Shown here one piece after another: positions 1 to 7,196 of a stretch of DNA of 44,001 nt; position 1 is the first letter of the stretch, and each line of letters begins with the position of its first letter. Both the position numbers and the translations under genes were made by a program. This DNA is from Rheinheimera sp. Lineage in GTDB: Bacteria; Pseudomonadota; Gammaproteobacteria; Enterobacterales; Alteromonadaceae. The stretch spans positions 1-44,001 of the forward strand of contig DPJG01000001.1 of assembly GCA_003543135.1 (NCBI GenBank), read 5' to 3'. The notes under the pieces were generated by a model. It made no database searches, had not been told where the DNA came from, and saw only the letters and a program-made list of their open reading frames with translations.

Positions 1-16
1 CGCCGCCAAAACTCAG

Positions 17-37
17 CGGCTGCTAGCGTCAGCCGCT
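17..37. repeat. Small hairpin near the left edge, possibly the remnant of an attC-type site
   Basis: Arms GCGGCTG and CAGCCGC form a perfect 7-bp inverted repeat around a 7-nt loop. CGCC at 1-4 and GGCG near 48-51 could extend the fold as outer arms. The next bases (GTTGGCG) only partly match the attC core GTTRRRY. It could be the attC of a preceding cassette or a plain terminator; the window edge prevents a decision. Confidence 0.25.
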
Positions 38-51
38 TCAGACAGTTGGCG

Positions 52-234
52 TCTTAAAACCTCAAACTTCCAATTTTTATCGGCTTGGCTAAACGGGGAG
101 GAAAAGCGCTTGCTTGGTGATTAGTGTTTTCTTATTTTGATAGTTTCAATTTGCTTGCGTTACTGTGTGTAATTTGTTGCAAATTAACTATGCGAGTTTA
201 ACCACGTTTTCACGCTAACCAAAAATCGCTACTG
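52..234. other. AT-rich gap without a recognisable gene
   Basis: No ORF of useful length or RNA gene is visible. The stretch is AT-rich like the cassette that follows, and could be a promoter-bearing or ORF-less cassette tail. Its role is not determined. Confidence 0.3.
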
Positions 235-349
235 TTATAACTACTTGTCGTGAATCGTCTTTCTGTGTAGCTTTGATGCATATTGGGACTAAAGAAGGGA
301 TAAACCACGATTTAAAGCCTGGTTTATCCTTTTGATTAAGTTGTTAGGC
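235..349 (+). other. attC-like (or attI-like) recombination site at the left end of the cassette
   Basis: The right end holds a perfect simple-site core GTTAGGC (GTTRRRY) at 343-349. Upstream, GGATAAACCA (298-307) and TGGTTTATCC (320-329) form a perfect 10-bp hairpin. At 235-249 the stretch TTATAACTACTTGTC resembles the complement of the right end, TAAC-x-ACTT against GATTAAGTTGTTA, as expected for the R''/L'' half of a long attC. The left half is imperfect, so an attI or secondary site is possible. The R' core and the hairpin are the solid parts. Confidence 0.45.
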
Positions 350-382
350 AAATGGACTGTCATCTTTCGGAATCTGAAAAAT

Positions 383-967
383 ATGAACCATATCGAGTCA
401 ATTGAGGCTGGCCTCAAGGCCAAGAAACCTTATAACGAGATAGTGCGAAAGGTATATTTGGCATATCCAACAAAGGCATTGATAGGCGATGAGGAAAGGC
501 AATACCAAATACTAAATGATATAAGTTGCTTTGCCGGTGTTCCAATTATGTCGATTCAAGTTGCAGGGTCTGCGAAGACTGGGCGAAGCTTCCATAAGCA
601 GAAAGATTTTGAGCCGGGGAGTTCCGACCTTGATATCGCAATAATAGATCCAGGACTTTTTCAACGATATATGGAAAAGATATTTGAGATAACTAAGGGA
701 TACTCTGATAAATCAAGTTTCCCATTGAAAGACGGTAAATCGACATTCGAAGAATATATAGCTTACCTCACAAAGGGCATATTTCGCGCAGATTTGATGC
801 CTACATGCGAAGACAGAAAAGCATGGAATCAATTTTTCGGGCAGTTGTCGAGAAAGCATGGGGATTTGTTTAAGTCAGTTAATGCTGCAATCTATATGTC
901 TCAGTTGTTCTTCGAAAGCAAGCAGCGTTCAGTCATTAAAAATTATGTTGAAACTAAGGCGGTATAA
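383..967 (+). CDS. Pol-beta-superfamily nucleotidyltransferase (cassette gene 1)
   Basis: A 194-residue protein that I place in the nucleotidyltransferase superfamily. It shows the GS motif (AGSAKTGRS, G62-S63), the paired acidic motif SSDLDIAII (D82 and D84) and a plausible third carboxylate in FRADLMP (D137), so the metal-binding triad looks intact. Such enzymes move an NMP group onto proteins, RNA or small molecules; the substrate cannot be read here. The start is set at the ATG at 383; an in-frame TTG at 332 would put the attachment-site core inside the gene. Its stop overlaps the next start by 1 nt (TAATG), so translation is probably coupled. It resembles MNT-like or minimal CD-NTase-like proteins in layout, but no assignment to a known defence class is made. 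No signal peptide or membrane segment is visible. Confidence 0.7.
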   Translation: MNHIESIEAGLKAKKPYNEIVRKVYLAYPTKALIGDEERQYQILNDISCFAGVPIMSIQVAGSAKTGRSFHKQKDFEPGSSDLDIAIIDPGLFQRYMEKIFEITKGYSDKSSFPLKDGKSTFEEYIAYLTKGIFRADLMPTCEDRKAWNQFFGQLSRKHGDLFKSVNAAIYMSQLFFESKQRSVIKNYVETKAV

Positions 968-2037
968 TGATCGATTATAGAGTAAGGTCGGTATCCTTGT
1001 TGAACCTTGTCAATGACATTAGGAATGGGAGACTAATTCCAGACGCTTATTTCCAAAGAAATCTTGTATGGCGTGAAATACATAAAATTGATTTTATTAA
1101 AACAATTTTACTGGGTCTTCCATTTCCACAAATTTTCATTTCTAAAGGCAAGGTCAATGTTGAAACCATGTCTACAGTTTCATGCATTGTTGATGGACAG
1201 CAAAGAAGTAACGCGATCATTGAGTTTATTGATGATGTCTTTGCTGTTGATGGAAAATTATATAGTGATTTAGATGGGAACAAAAAATCTGATTTTTTAA
1301 AATACGAAGTAGCAGTCATAGAGCTTGACCTTGAGAATGATGACCCTAAAGTTAAGGAGATCTTCCAAAGAATCAATAGAACGTCAAACTCATTAACATC
1401 TATTGAGAAGATGGCGTCGGAGTTTTCTACCTCATACTACATGCTCGTCGCAAAATTTCTTTCAGATCAGATCGATGTAGATAAAGCTAATTTGGATGAT
1501 TTTAAGGAAGATCCTAACATTCCAGACGATTTCTATGATTGGGCAAAGAAGAAAAAAATACCAAAATTCACACAGCTTATTACTCGAAAGAACGTATTCA
1601 CACCCAGAGAAATATCTAGAAAAGTTCATCTTATGCATGTGTTGAATATAATGTCGAGCGTTTTGGTTGGATTCTACAATCGAAATGAAAAAACCTTGGA
1701 AAATCTAAACGACTATGCGGATGTTTTTGATGAAAAAGATGAAATTGTCGCTGTCTTAGAAGCGGCAGCTGATATCATTTTGAAGTTGAGGTTGAAGCCA
1801 AAATCATATTTTCTTAACAAGGCAAATATGTTTAGTTTAACGGTCTCTATCGCGAATTTTATCCGAGATGGGAATGGTATCGATACAGAGATATTGGGGC
1901 GTGAACTTGAAAGGTTTGAGCTTGAAATACCAGAAGATTACAAACTATCTGCCGCAGAAGCCGTTAACTCAACAAGAGCTCGTCAGCTTAGAAATAATTA
2001 TATTTCGGCGATTGTTCAGCGTGCGAAAATTATCTAA
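967..2037 (+). CDS. DUF262 domain protein (ParB/GmrSD-N-like, cassette gene 2)
   Basis: A 356-residue cytoplasmic protein with the three blocks of DUF262: AYFQRNLVW near residues 27-35, IVDGQQR at 74-80 (the hallmark DGQQR), and FQRINRTSNSLTSIE at 133-147. In GmrSD-type restriction enzymes this domain is the NTP-using nuclease-like half, followed by a DUF1524 HNH domain. Here the C-terminal part is helical-looking and no HNH signature was found, so this is a stand-alone DUF262. It starts inside the stop of the nucleotidyltransferase gene and its own stop lies in the attC site. Context and family suggest a conflict function such as antiphage defence, with the nucleotidyltransferase as regulator or co-effector; that is inference. 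Confidence 0.75.
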   Translation: MIDYRVRSVSLLNLVNDIRNGRLIPDAYFQRNLVWREIHKIDFIKTILLGLPFPQIFISKGKVNVETMSTVSCIVDGQQRSNAIIEFIDDVFAVDGKLYSDLDGNKKSDFLKYEVAVIELDLENDDPKVKEIFQRINRTSNSLTSIEKMASEFSTSYYMLVAKFLSDQIDVDKANLDDFKEDPNIPDDFYDWAKKKKIPKFTQLITRKNVFTPREISRKVHLMHVLNIMSSVLVGFYNRNEKTLENLNDYADVFDEKDEIVAVLEAAADIILKLRLKPKSYFLNKANMFSLTVSIANFIRDGNGIDTEILGRELERFELEIPEDYKLSAAEAVNSTRARQLRNNYISAIVQRAKII

Positions 2038-2091
2038 CAATCGGCAGCACTCAGACGGCGCTACGCGCCGCTGGTGAGCCGGGTGTTATGT
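2032..2091 (+). other. attC recombination site (59-be), right end of cassette
   Basis: It starts with ATCTAAC (matches RYYYAAC) and ends with GTTATGT (matches GTTRRRY at 6 of 7 positions). Between them the DNA folds into one imperfect hairpin: CGGCAGCACTCAGACGGCG on the left pairs with CGCCGCTGGTGAGCCG on the right, leaving a few unpaired extra bases on one arm, as integrases need. The tip is GGCGC-TAC-GCGCC. Size (60 nt) and position right after a cassette gene fit. Confidence 0.8.
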
Positions 2092-2130
2092 GATCTGAAG
2101 TGGACAAAACCAGAATCAAAGTGAAAAAGA

Positions 2131-2300
2131 AACGGGATCACATCTCGTTTTTTGCCTTTTACGATTCACGCCATCAATCATCACAGCCAAAACCAACAGC
2201 CGGGAACTGCGGAGTGAGCATTCAAGAGTGAGCGCGGGAGGCGCGAACGGGCGAGCGCAGTAGTTGCCGGTGGTTGGTTTGTTCGCGCAATGCTTTTGTT
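2131..2300. repeat. Dispersed palindromic intergenic repeat, copy A
   Basis: This stretch is clearly related to 9608-9766. Shared blocks include TTTGCCTTTTACGAT, CATCAATCA, AAAACCAACA, GAGTGAGCGCGG and GTGGTTGG/TTTTGT ends. CCAAAACCAACAGCCGG on the left and CCGGTGGTTGGTTTG on the right form a long imperfect inverted repeat, so it can fold as a hairpin. GAGTGAGC occurs twice here and once in copy C. No transposase ORF is present. It behaves like a MITE- or REP-like element; the family is unknown to me. Confidence 0.65.
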
Positions 2301-2323
2301 TGAGTGAATCCAGAAATAAGCAG

Positions 2324-2374
2324 CGTCACATCTCGTTTTTTGCCTTTTACGATCAATCGTCATCAATCACCAGA
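2324..2374. repeat. Dispersed repeat, partial copy B
   Basis: Bases 2326-2353 are identical over 28 bp to 2138-2165 of copy A, and similarity continues through a second CATCAATCA block. Only the left part of the element is present, about 190 bp after copy A, so it looks like a tandem fragment. Confidence 0.6.
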
Positions 2375-2651
2375 ACCATTAGAGTCAGGTTTTGCGTTTT
2401 GTAGGCTCTGGCCTTTATTGTGTGATGTTGAGGTCATTTTTCTGTATCGCGGGCATTGTCACTGGCAACAAACATTTGCTTAGCCAAACTCGCCGTTTAT
2501 TTGCGGCAATATGCAGAGGTTGTCGTGGGTACTGACCTTTCCGTCTGATGATTCGGCTGCTTCGTGATAATTATGTTAATCTGCGCGCCTTTTTTAGCGA
2601 GCTTAAGCTTGGACCCGTGAAAGCAGCTGATGCCGCAGATTGAGTAGTGTG
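2375..2651 (+). promoter_or_regulatory. Leader region of the MFS gene, no firm sites
   Basis: No ORF is supported here. The AT-rich patch around 2567-2579 (GATAATTATGTTAAT) could hold a -10 box for the downstream transporter, but no convincing -35 partner or operator was found. Confidence 0.25.
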
Positions 2652-3836
2652 ATGACAAAAAGCCAAACCTTATCAACCCAAAGCTGGATGTTAGTGCTCA
2701 GCCTGATGTTGATTGCCCTGACGTTAAGACCTTCGATGGCATCTATCGGGCCTTTATTGCCGCTGATGCAACCTGAACTGCATTTATCTTTTACTCAAGC
2801 CTCGTTATTAACCATGTTGCCGGTGCTGGCGATGGGGTTGGGCATCTTTTTTGCGCATCAGCTGGTGGTGCGTTTTGGCGTTTACCGGGTGATCTTCTGG
2901 GCTTCGCTGGCAATTGCTGCGGCCACAGCGCAGCGTTATTGGGCTATTGGCGCTTTGGACTTAACCTTAAGCGCTATCCTGGCCGGTTTAGGCATCGCTA
3001 TGGTACAGGCCGTGGTGCCTGGTGTGATTAAACAAAAATTTACCAGCCAAGCGCCGTTAATTATGGGTTGGTATATTTCTGCCATTATCGCCGGTGCCGC
3101 CTTTACTGCGTCTTTAGCGGCCTTTTGGGCAGACTGGGCACAAAGCTGGCGGCTGGCGTTATCCGGTTGGGTGTTGTTGTCTGTATTGGCGTTAATGTGC
3201 TGGCGTTTGCAAAAAGGGCAGATCGCCGCCTTGCCCGTTGCAAAAACTGAGCAAAAACCGCTGAGTTTTCGCCGTTATGGCCGCTCCTGGACCTTAGCGA
3301 TGTTTTTCGGTCTGGTTACTTGTGCTTTTACCTGTGTGCTGGCCTGGTTACCTGCTTATTATGTAGAGCAGGGCTGGACTGAACAAAAAAGTGGATTGCT
3401 GCTGGGTTTATTACTTTGTATGGAAGTGGTGTCAGGTTTTATCAGCCCCTGGCTTGCCAGCCGTAACACCGACCGTCGCCCCGTGTTGCTGGGGTTATTA
3501 GTGCTGATGGCGCTGGGTTTTACCGGTTTAGTGCTGGCTCCGGCTATGGGTTTGTTATGGGCGTCATTATTAGGTTTAGGGATAGGCGGGCTCTTTCCAT
3601 TGTCGTTAATTGTCGCGATGGACCATCAGTATCAGCCCACTGCGGCGGCAAGCCTGACCGCTTTTGTACAGGGCATAGGTTATACGCTGGCGGCTTTTTC
3701 GCCGTTATTGGCCGGATTTATCCGCGATCTTAGCCAAAGCTTTAGTATCAGCTGGTTATTGCTGGCGGCTATGGCCGTGCTGTTGATGGGTATGGCAAGC
3801 CGTTTTAATCCAAAGTTTTATCAGAGCAAATTTTAA
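2652..3836 (+). CDS. MFS transporter of the CynX/NimT type
   Basis: A 394-residue inner-membrane carrier with about 12 hydrophobic segments. The N-terminal block LRPSMASIGPLLPLMQ followed by SFTQASLLTMLPVLAMG is typical of the CynX/NimT branch (cyanate, 2-nitroimidazole and related anion carriers) of the major facilitator superfamily. The substrate cannot be inferred; no cyanase or nitrogen gene lies beside it. The start is uncertain: an in-frame TTG at 2640 and GTG at 2649 precede the ATG at 2652, and none has a clear ribosome site. It appears to be a single-gene unit. Confidence 0.85.
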   Translation: MTKSQTLSTQSWMLVLSLMLIALTLRPSMASIGPLLPLMQPELHLSFTQASLLTMLPVLAMGLGIFFAHQLVVRFGVYRVIFWASLAIAAATAQRYWAIGALDLTLSAILAGLGIAMVQAVVPGVIKQKFTSQAPLIMGWYISAIIAGAAFTASLAAFWADWAQSWRLALSGWVLLSVLALMCWRLQKGQIAALPVAKTEQKPLSFRRYGRSWTLAMFFGLVTCAFTCVLAWLPAYYVEQGWTEQKSGLLLGLLLCMEVVSGFISPWLASRNTDRRPVLLGLLVLMALGFTGLVLAPAMGLLWASLLGLGIGGLFPLSLIVAMDHQYQPTAAASLTAFVQGIGYTLAAFSPLLAGFIRDLSQSFSISWLLLAAMAVLLMGMASRFNPKFYQSKF

Positions 3837-4019
3837 CTGGCGTTTTTTCATCGCTCCCCTTTCAAAGAACACACACAGAATGGGGCACATCTTGCGTTTT
3901 ACTCTCATGTTGATGACTTTAACTTTTGATAACCAATGCACTTTGGTTATTCAATTAAAAAGTTGTATTTATAAGTAAGGATAATTATTTTTTTTGGTGC
4001 TATTAAGTTTGATTTAAAT

Positions 4020-4478
4020 TTATAAAATTCCTGAATCTTTTTCTGTTTTTACTGTAATCAGCTTAGAAGCATCGGCAATAAAGTCTTCCAGGCTATTTTC
4101 AGTTTTATAGCCTGAGCCAGAGACCCAGAAAATGTTGTTTTTATAAGATAGGCAGATTTTAAAGCTGGAGCTTTTATTTTTTATGATGATTTCATCATAT
4201 GAAAACTTCTCACCGTTAATTATTGCAAAGTATTTTTGTAGTTCTAATTCACAAGATGCCTTCTTCAGAAAAAATCCCAACATATCAAATAAAATATAAA
4301 TACAGGCGGCGCTGCCAGCGAGCAAAATAAAATAATTCATTTTATATATGCCACCATCCCCGGCAGGACCCCAGACAAATATACGAAAATATGCATAAAG
4401 AGTTGCCAATGGAAACAACAACATCGGACCCTTCTGGGTCATCCAGTAAAAAAAAGACTTCTGCAAACAGAATTTCAT
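4020..4478 (-). CDS. Small two-helix membrane protein of unknown function
   Basis: A 152-residue protein with two hydrophobic segments in the N-terminal half (around FPLATLYAYFRIFVWG and YFILLAGSAACIYILFDML) and a strand-rich soluble C-terminal half ending in TEKDSGIL. I do not recognise the family; the layout resembles bacterial PH-like (bPH_2/YcxB-type) small membrane proteins. The start is set at the ATG at 4478, which has GAGAT 8 nt upstream; a GTG at 4523 would add 15 residues. It is divergent from the gene at 4674. Two similarly built proteins lie nearby at 4674 and 6477. Confidence 0.6.
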   Translation of the reverse strand: MKFCLQKSFFYWMTQKGPMLLFPLATLYAYFRIFVWGPAGDGGIYKMNYFILLAGSAACIYILFDMLGFFLKKASCELELQKYFAIINGEKFSYDEIIIKNKSSSFKICLSYKNNIFWVSGSGYKTENSLEDFIADASKLITVKTEKDSGIL

Positions 4479-4673
4479 GTAAAGATCTCGTTTATCTAAC
4501 AAAATAAGCTGCTTAGCTAACACTCAGCCCATAATACTACAATGACTCACTGTGAAGCAGCAAAACACAGGGTTGCTCTGGTTTCTTTCCTGATGTTATC
4601 CGTCCAGGGAAATCAAGGGTTTGAGGCGGTATTAGTGCTTTGAACATCTGTTTATCTGTAGGGTTTTTAATAA

Positions 4674-5189
4674 ATGAATACGGAAAAAACAATTTTTTAT
4701 TACGAAAGGTCAAGAAAACAACAGGCAAAGGTGCTGGCTTTTAATATGATTTTTTTGCCATTGGTTATGTGGTTGTTTTTGCAGTTAATTCCTGAAACTG
4801 CTGCTGTGTATGCAGATGTTTTAATGTACACCCAATATATTCTGCTGACTGGCGAAGTGCTGTTGTTGGCGCTTCTGGTTTGGTTTATCACTCATCCGGC
4901 AACTTTTTATATCAGGCTGACAGATTCTGAATTTTCGTCATTTCATCCAAACTTTAAAAGCTGGAGTTTTTCTGTGGATCCACACGATATTGTGGCCATT
5001 GAACAGAGTACAGACCAGGGGGCTCATGCCAGTTATATTTCGGTAAAAATGGCAGATGGCCGCTGTTTTTTGTTAAGCCCTAACTTTGGGTATAACAGAA
5101 AAAAATTGTATGAAGCTTTGCGTTTGGTGAACCCACATATCAAAACGCCAACTTATCGCTGGTTGTTTTCGCGCAAAGCGGGTTTATAG
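4674..5189 (+). CDS. Small two-helix membrane protein, PH-like layout
   Basis: A 171-residue protein. Two membrane segments (LAFNMIFLPLVMWLFLQLI and ILLTGEVLLLALLVWFIT) are followed by a beta-rich tail with FYIRLTDSEFSSFHP, a WSFSVDPHDIVAIEQ strand and an HASYISVKMADGRCFLL hairpin. This strand order is what PH-like small membrane proteins show (a field resembling a substrate-exposed strand, then 'W..i.W.dI..i'). No enzyme motif is visible. It is convergent with the hydrolase gene downstream; hairpins lie between them. Confidence 0.6.
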   Translation: MNTEKTIFYYERSRKQQAKVLAFNMIFLPLVMWLFLQLIPETAAVYADVLMYTQYILLTGEVLLLALLVWFITHPATFYIRLTDSEFSSFHPNFKSWSFSVDPHDIVAIEQSTDQGAHASYISVKMADGRCFLLSPNFGYNRKKLYEALRLVNPHIKTPTYRWLFSRKAGL

Positions 5190-5200
5190 TCGGTATCAGA

Positions 5201-5248
5201 CAACGGCTGAAAGGGGCCCGTTAGCCTGCCGTTGTGCCACGGGCAGGC
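5201..5248. terminator. Overlapping hairpins between convergent genes
   Basis: CAACGGC (5201-5207) pairs with GCCGTTG (5228-5234), and alternatively GCCTGCC (5224-5230) pairs with GGCAGGC (5242-5248). The two stems exclude each other. No long T tract follows, so intrinsic termination would be weak; the position between converging genes supports a bidirectional stop. Confidence 0.35.
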
Positions 5249-5272
5249 AACATAAAAACCGGAATTGTGCTG

Positions 5273-6262
5273 TCAGTTTATTGAGCGCAATTTTTCGTGG
5301 AAAAACCGCACAACATGGCTGTTGAGCTGCCGGTGAAAGGCCGCTCTGTTGATGCCTGCCGGGTCGGTGCAGATTTGTTCTGCTTCAGCTGCCAGCGCTG
5401 GCGGGCATGGACTTAAAAACACAAAATGGCCGGCGCCTTTGGCAACGTGGTAGTCCGGAGATTGAGGTAAACCTGCTTTAATCGCTTCAATATGGGCCAG
5501 TTCAACACTGTCACCTCCCAATTCTGAGGCCCATAACTGCACCGGCACCTGCACTTTGTCGTAGCTGTTGTTGCCAAACAGATTCAGCGGATCCAGCACC
5601 ACAGCTGCTTTGAACCGCCCATCGGATTGCGGGCGCAGCTGCAGGGTTTCATCCATTAATTGCCTGCAGTGACTCAGCATAAAAGACCACCATGGTGCAC
5701 AAAAACGACTGTTGCTGGCGGTTTTATCCGGTACTGCGCCAATCAGTGCCAACGCGGTGTAACCGCCCCGGGAAAAACCCAAAACGCCGGAGCGCTCTTT
5801 GTCCAGTTGTCGCTGTTGTGGCCATTGTTGATGCAGATAATCCAGCAGTCGGCTAATGTCGCGGGGTCGGCTGTCAAAAATCGTTAAGTCGCTCTGGCGG
5901 CTGTGATCGGCATAGTTATTACCCGGATGCAAAACCGCTGCAACGACAAAACCGGCATCAGCCAGCGCTGCTGCCGTGTCGTGGTGGCCAATAGATGAGC
6001 CGGAGTCGCCGTGTGATATTAATACCAGAGGTAAATTTTGTCCGGCCAGTGGGCAGTTTTTCCGCCCTGCCAGTTCAAAGCTGCCAACCGTCAAAGTGCC
6101 GCCGGCTTGCGCGCAAGGGGTCCAGACCACAGCACTGAGTTCCGGCTGATCACCCTGCGCCGGTACCGTGATGTTTTGTATGCCAGCCGCCTGGATGGAC
6201 AGGCTCAGGCAACCGGCAAACAACAGCCCGGCAGATTGAACAATGGATAACAATAAACGCAT
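5273..6262 (-). CDS. Secreted alpha/beta hydrolase (dienelactone/PAF-acetylhydrolase-like)
   Basis: A 329-residue protein starting at the ATG at 6262 (MRLLLSIVQ, signal peptide ending near LSIQAAG), with GAGAA upstream; an earlier in-frame ATG at 6298 would precede the signal sequence by 12 residues. It shows the oxyanion-side motif LVLISHGDSGSS, the nucleophile elbow GFSRGG (GxSxG) and a late histidine in GAGHFVFLSP, so a Ser-His-acid triad is likely. Several cysteines (WTPCAQ, KNCPL, FCAPWW, SHCRQ, CTDPAG) fit disulfides in the periplasm. The substrate is unknown; esterases and acetylhydrolases of this kind act on small esters or lipids. It seems to be transcribed alone. Confidence 0.8.
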   Translation of the reverse strand: MRLLLSIVQSAGLLFAGCLSLSIQAAGIQNITVPAQGDQPELSAVVWTPCAQAGGTLTVGSFELAGRKNCPLAGQNLPLVLISHGDSGSSIGHHDTAAALADAGFVVAAVLHPGNNYADHSRQSDLTIFDSRPRDISRLLDYLHQQWPQQRQLDKERSGVLGFSRGGYTALALIGAVPDKTASNSRFCAPWWSFMLSHCRQLMDETLQLRPQSDGRFKAAVVLDPLNLFGNNSYDKVQVPVQLWASELGGDSVELAHIEAIKAGLPQSPDYHVAKGAGHFVFLSPCPPALAAEAEQICTDPAGINRAAFHRQLNSHVVRFFHEKLRSIN

Positions 6263-6476
6263 TGCGGAATTCTCGGAAAAAAAGCTGATCTCAGTCATCT
6301 GAAGTTGGCAGATGACACACTAAGCTGGATTTGTGTCAAAAAATCAAATATTTGTCAATTTTATGTTGTTTACGCTATTTAGCTGTTCGTTGTTTTTTTT
6401 AATTCACGGGCAAAACGCACGAATGACTCTATGATAGTTAAAGAATTGTTAGCTATATAAACCAGGGATGTAAAAA

Positions 6477-6980
6477 ATGGACTCAAGTACTATTTCAGGA
6501 TTGATCGGTGGTGTGGTGGCAACATTAATAGGTGTTGTTGCAACAAAAGCGGCTCGCAGAAAAATAACCCATGGTGAACTTAAGCACAGTGCGTTGATTT
6601 TTATTCTGGCCATCGTATGCATAGGTTTGTCTGCATTTGCTGCCTGGCTTTTTTTTTATGACAACAACGTTCATCAAAAAACCAGTGAGCTTATTTCCTT
6701 CATCGGCCTTTTTGTCGGCTTTGGCTTATCTGGTTTGGTGTGTTTTGCTGAATATTTTAAAGTGCAGGGCGTATTCAGTACCGAACACATCGAGTTTTAT
6801 ACCCCCTGGACAGGGCGCAAAACTGAACGCTGGGATAACCTGATTTCCGCAAAATTTAACCCATCCATGTCTTGGTATACCCTGAAATTCAAGTCGGGAA
6901 AAACCATCCGGTTATCCTCTTACGTGCTTGGCCATGGCGAAGTTTTAGATATTCTGAAACAGAAAGGTTTTAACTTTTAA
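6477..6980 (+). CDS. Small membrane protein with PH-like C-terminal half
   Basis: A 167-residue protein. The N-terminus has a glycine-rich hydrophobic stretch (ISGLIGGVVATLIGVVATKAA), followed by two more membrane segments around residues 40-60 and 75-95. The C-terminal half (GVFSTEHIEFYTPW, ERWDNLISAKFNPS, WYTLKFKSGKTIRLSSYV) has the strand-and-tryptophan pattern of PH-like domains. No function can be assigned. The start ATG has AGGGA about 10 nt upstream. It is the third protein of this style within 3 kb. Confidence 0.6.
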   Translation: MDSSTISGLIGGVVATLIGVVATKAARRKITHGELKHSALIFILAIVCIGLSAFAAWLFFYDNNVHQKTSELISFIGLFVGFGLSGLVCFAEYFKVQGVFSTEHIEFYTPWTGRKTERWDNLISAKFNPSMSWYTLKFKSGKTIRLSSYVLGHGEVLDILKQKGFNF

Positions 6981-7058
6981 AAAAGCAAGGTTTCAGGAGC
7001 AATCCGTGTTTTTCCTCAGATATCATCCACTTACTGAAACAAAATCACATTAAACCTG

Positions 7059-7095
7059 ACGCTATCCGATAGCGTTCGCACCTGCCGGACGGCAG
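7059..7095. repeat. Two adjacent short palindromes
   Basis: ACGCTATC-C-GATAGCGT (7059-7075) is a perfect 8+1+8 palindrome and CTGCCG-GA-CGGCAG (7082-7095) a perfect 6+2+6 one, only 6 nt apart. They lie between the PH-like gene and the lipoprotein gene. No T tract follows. They could be operators of the lipoprotein gene or a REP-like unit. Confidence 0.4.
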
Positions 7096-7196
7096 TATGG
7101 ATCTTCATATTATCAGTTTTGCCGCGAAATAATGTCGGTTGTCTGTTATAGGGTTTTCAGGTAAATTGCCGAAATTAACAAAAATTTACACTTAAG

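Larger units (their letters stand above)
344..2085 (+). mobile_element. Integron gene cassette carrying two coupled genes
   Basis: The segment is bounded by a GTTAGGC core on the left and a well-formed attC hairpin on the right. It contains two co-directional genes read toward the attC, the usual cassette orientation. Its base use is clearly AT-richer than the genes from 2.6 kb onward, in line with transfer. The TAA of the second gene lies inside the first core (R'') of the right attC, so coding sequence and recombination site are fitted together as in compact cassettes. No integrase gene is in the window; it would lie to the left. Two-gene cassettes of about 1.7 kb are less common than single-gene ones. 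Confidence 0.6.

Noticed and set aside
1047-1376. 109-codon minus-strand ORF inside the DUF262 gene
   Set aside because: It is a shadow of a well-supported gene with clear motifs; it has no family features.
967-2037. Full GmrSD restriction enzyme
   Set aside because: The C-terminal part lacks the HNH signature of DUF1524; only the DUF262 half is present.
2181-2366. 61-codon minus-strand ORF
   Set aside because: It lies entirely in copies A and B of the dispersed repeat and reads through their palindromes.
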